35,277 nucleotides of DNA from an uncultured Geobacter sp. (GTDB lineage: Bacteria; Desulfobacterota; Desulfuromonadia; Geobacterales; CAIOGM01). A program made the position numbers and the translations under genes. Under the pieces are notes generated by a model. It had not been told where the DNA came from and searched no databases. It worked only from the letters and a program-made list of their open reading frames with translations. The stretch is from the NCBI GenBank assembly GCA_903902855.1, contig CAIUWK010000071.1, positions 1-35,277 of the forward strand. Direction: 5' to 3'. Shown here in pieces: positions 33,969 through 35,277 of the stretch; position 1 is the first letter of the stretch; the number at the start of each line of letters is the position of its first letter.

Positions 33969-35277
33969 ATGTCTGATTACGGTACCCTGCAGGATCGCGT
34001 ACGTCACAAGTCCCTTTTGAGCAAGGTCATGACCGCCGAGGAGACGATCCAGTTCTTCAAGCCGGGCATGAACCTGGGGTGGTCCGGTTTTACCCCCGCC
34101 GGTTACCCGAAAGAAGTTCCCATTGCCGTTGCGGATTATGTGGAGAAGAACAACCTGCAGGGGAAGTGGAAGTTCAACCTCTTCATCGGAGCCTCCGTGG
34201 GAGCCGAAACGGAGAACCGCTGGGCCGAACTGGACATGATCGATCGCCGCTGGCCGTACCAGACCGGCAAGAACATCGCCGCCGGCATCAATGAAGGGCG
34301 TATCCGGATGGGGGACAAACATCTCTCCCTCTTCGCCCAGGATCTGGGGTACGGTTTCTATACCAAGGACACCGAGAGCGGCAAGCTGGATCTGGCCATC
34401 ATCGAAGTCTCCGCCATCACCGAAGACGGCAGCCTGGTCCCCACCACCTCCTGCGGCGTCATCCCGGAAATCCTCATGGTCTGCGACCGGATCATCATCG
34501 AGGTGAACACCGGACAGCCCTCCTTCGAAGGAATCCATGACATGGTTTCCTGCGGCACCCCCCCCAACCGCCAGGTGCTCAACATCACCTCGGCCGGTTC
34601 CCGTATCGGCGCCACCTCCATCCCCTGCGATCCCAAGAAGATTGTTGCCATCGTGGAGTCGAAACGGCGGGATAAAGGGCGCGCCTTCACCGAAAGCGAC
34701 GATACCTCCGAGGCCATCGCCGGTCACATTATCGACTTCTTCACCCACGAAGTGAAGATGGGACGTCTTCCTGATAACCTGCTCCCCATTCAGTCCGGTG
34801 TCGGTTCCATCGCCAACGCCGTTGTGGGCGGTCTGGCCAAGGGTCCGTTCTACAACCTTTCGGTCTTCACGGAAGTGCTTCAGGACACCATGCTGGATCT
34901 CTTCGATTCCGGCAAACTGGACGCAGCCTCCTCCTGCTCCCTCTCCCTCTCCGAGACGCTGGGCTTCCCGCGCTTCTTCGAGAACTGGGACAAATACTTC
35001 GACAAGATTACTCTTCGTCCCCTCTCCATCTCCAACGCTCCCGAGCCGATCCGTCGTCTCGGTGTCATCGCCATGAACACTCCGGTGGAGATCGACATGT
35101 ATGCCCATGCCAACTCCACCCTGGTTGGCGGGACCCGGATGATCAACGGCCTGGGGGGTTCCGGCGACTTCCTGAGAAACGGCTTTCTCAAGATGATGCA
35201 CACCCCGTCAAGTCGTCCTTCCAAGACCGACCCCACCGGGATCTCCTGCGTTGTGCCGCACTGCTCGCATATCGATC
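33969..35277 (+). CDS. Acetyl-CoA hydrolase/succinyl-CoA:acetate CoA-transferase, 3' end missing
   Basis: The frame runs from ATG 33969, behind GGAGGTAGGAG, to the window edge (436 codons visible of a family length near 500-520). Family features are [19 protein letters not shown] near the N-terminus, the [12 protein letters not shown] block and the candidate catalytic Glu302 in FTEVLQD, which corresponds to the Glu that forms the CoA thioester in AarC-type enzymes. It most likely swaps CoA between succinyl-CoA and acetate, activating acetate while replacing succinyl-CoA synthetase in the TCA cycle, as in Geobacter. Simple acetyl-CoA hydrolysis is the alternative. Confidence 0.9.
   Translation, partial: MSDYGTLQDRVRHKSLLSKVMTAEETIQFFKPGMNLGWSGFTPAGYPKEVPIAVADYVEKNNLQGKWKFNLFIGASVGAETENRWAELDMIDRRWPYQTGKNIAAGINEGRIRMGDKHLSLFAQDLGYGFYTKDTESGKLDLAIIEVSAITEDGSLVPTTSCGVIPEILMVCDRIIIEVNTGQPSFEGIHDMVSCGTPPNRQVLNITSAGSRIGATSIPCDPKKIVAIVESKRRDKGRAFTESDDTSEAIAGHIIDFFTHEVKMGRLPDNLLPIQSGVGSIANAVVGGLAKGPFYNLSVFTEVLQDTMLDLFDSGKLDAASSCSLSLSETLGFPRFFENWDKYFDKITLRPLSISNAPEPIRRLGVIAMNTPVEIDMYAHANSTLVGGTRMINGLGGSGDFLRNGFLKMMHTPSSRPSKTDPTGISCVVPHCSHID

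Overview
The window looks like chromosome from a Geobacter-like member of the Desulfuromonadia (strictly or facultatively anaerobic, acetate-oxidising). I infer this from a DUF3373-type outer-membrane porin, a PsrABC-like molybdoenzyme complex, an odh cluster that carries an Aquifex-type aconitase, and an acetyl-CoA hydrolase/CoA-transferase of the kind used to activate acetate. No rRNA, tRNA, CRISPR array, prophage or intact insertion sequence was seen. Both ends of the window cut through genes.

Layout. (1) Positions 1-6220, plus strand: the 3' part of a porin, a small exported protein, a Tat-exported molybdopterin oxidoreductase with its four-cluster ferredoxin and NrfD membrane subunit, then a Lys-rich small exported protein closed by a strong terminator. 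(2) 6277-10419, plus: a membrane-anchored isochorismatase-like hydrolase and a large CHASE-PocR hybrid histidine kinase. (3) 10588-15809, minus: cytochrome bd oxidase (cydAB) behind a good sigma-70 promoter, a bacteriohemerythrin, a Sel1-repeat protein, an unknown protein and a YfcE-like phosphoesterase. (4) 15876-17867, plus: SppA, a tiny promoter/ORF/terminator unit, and an MNT-HEPN toxin-antitoxin pair whose HEPN gene is frameshifted. (5) 17987-29918, minus: a 12-kb gene train read from sucA through sucB, an unknown ORF, lpdA, aconitase, a small exported protein and an E2-like acyltransferase to a Lon-like protease. (6) 30146-35277, plus: a decapitated BrnT toxin with an intact antitoxin, typA/bipA, bamD and the start of the CoA-transferase.

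How the genes work together. The 2-oxoglutarate dehydrogenase subunits, aconitase and CoA-transferase fit acetate oxidation through the TCA cycle. The Psr-like complex would feed or drain the quinone pool with a sulfur-type or related oxyanion substrate. Cytochrome bd and hemerythrin fit oxygen tolerance in an anaerobe.

The less ordinary content lies in the small items. The E2-like protein has Gly where the lipoyl Lys should be. SucB appears to have lost most of its E3-binding domain. Two toxin-antitoxin modules each have one broken partner. A roughly 100-nt independent transcription unit lies downstream of sppA. Intergenic DNA is full of two kinds of short repeat: an inverted-pair element with GCAAAGACGCAAAG arms, and tracts with strict 7-bp periodicity.
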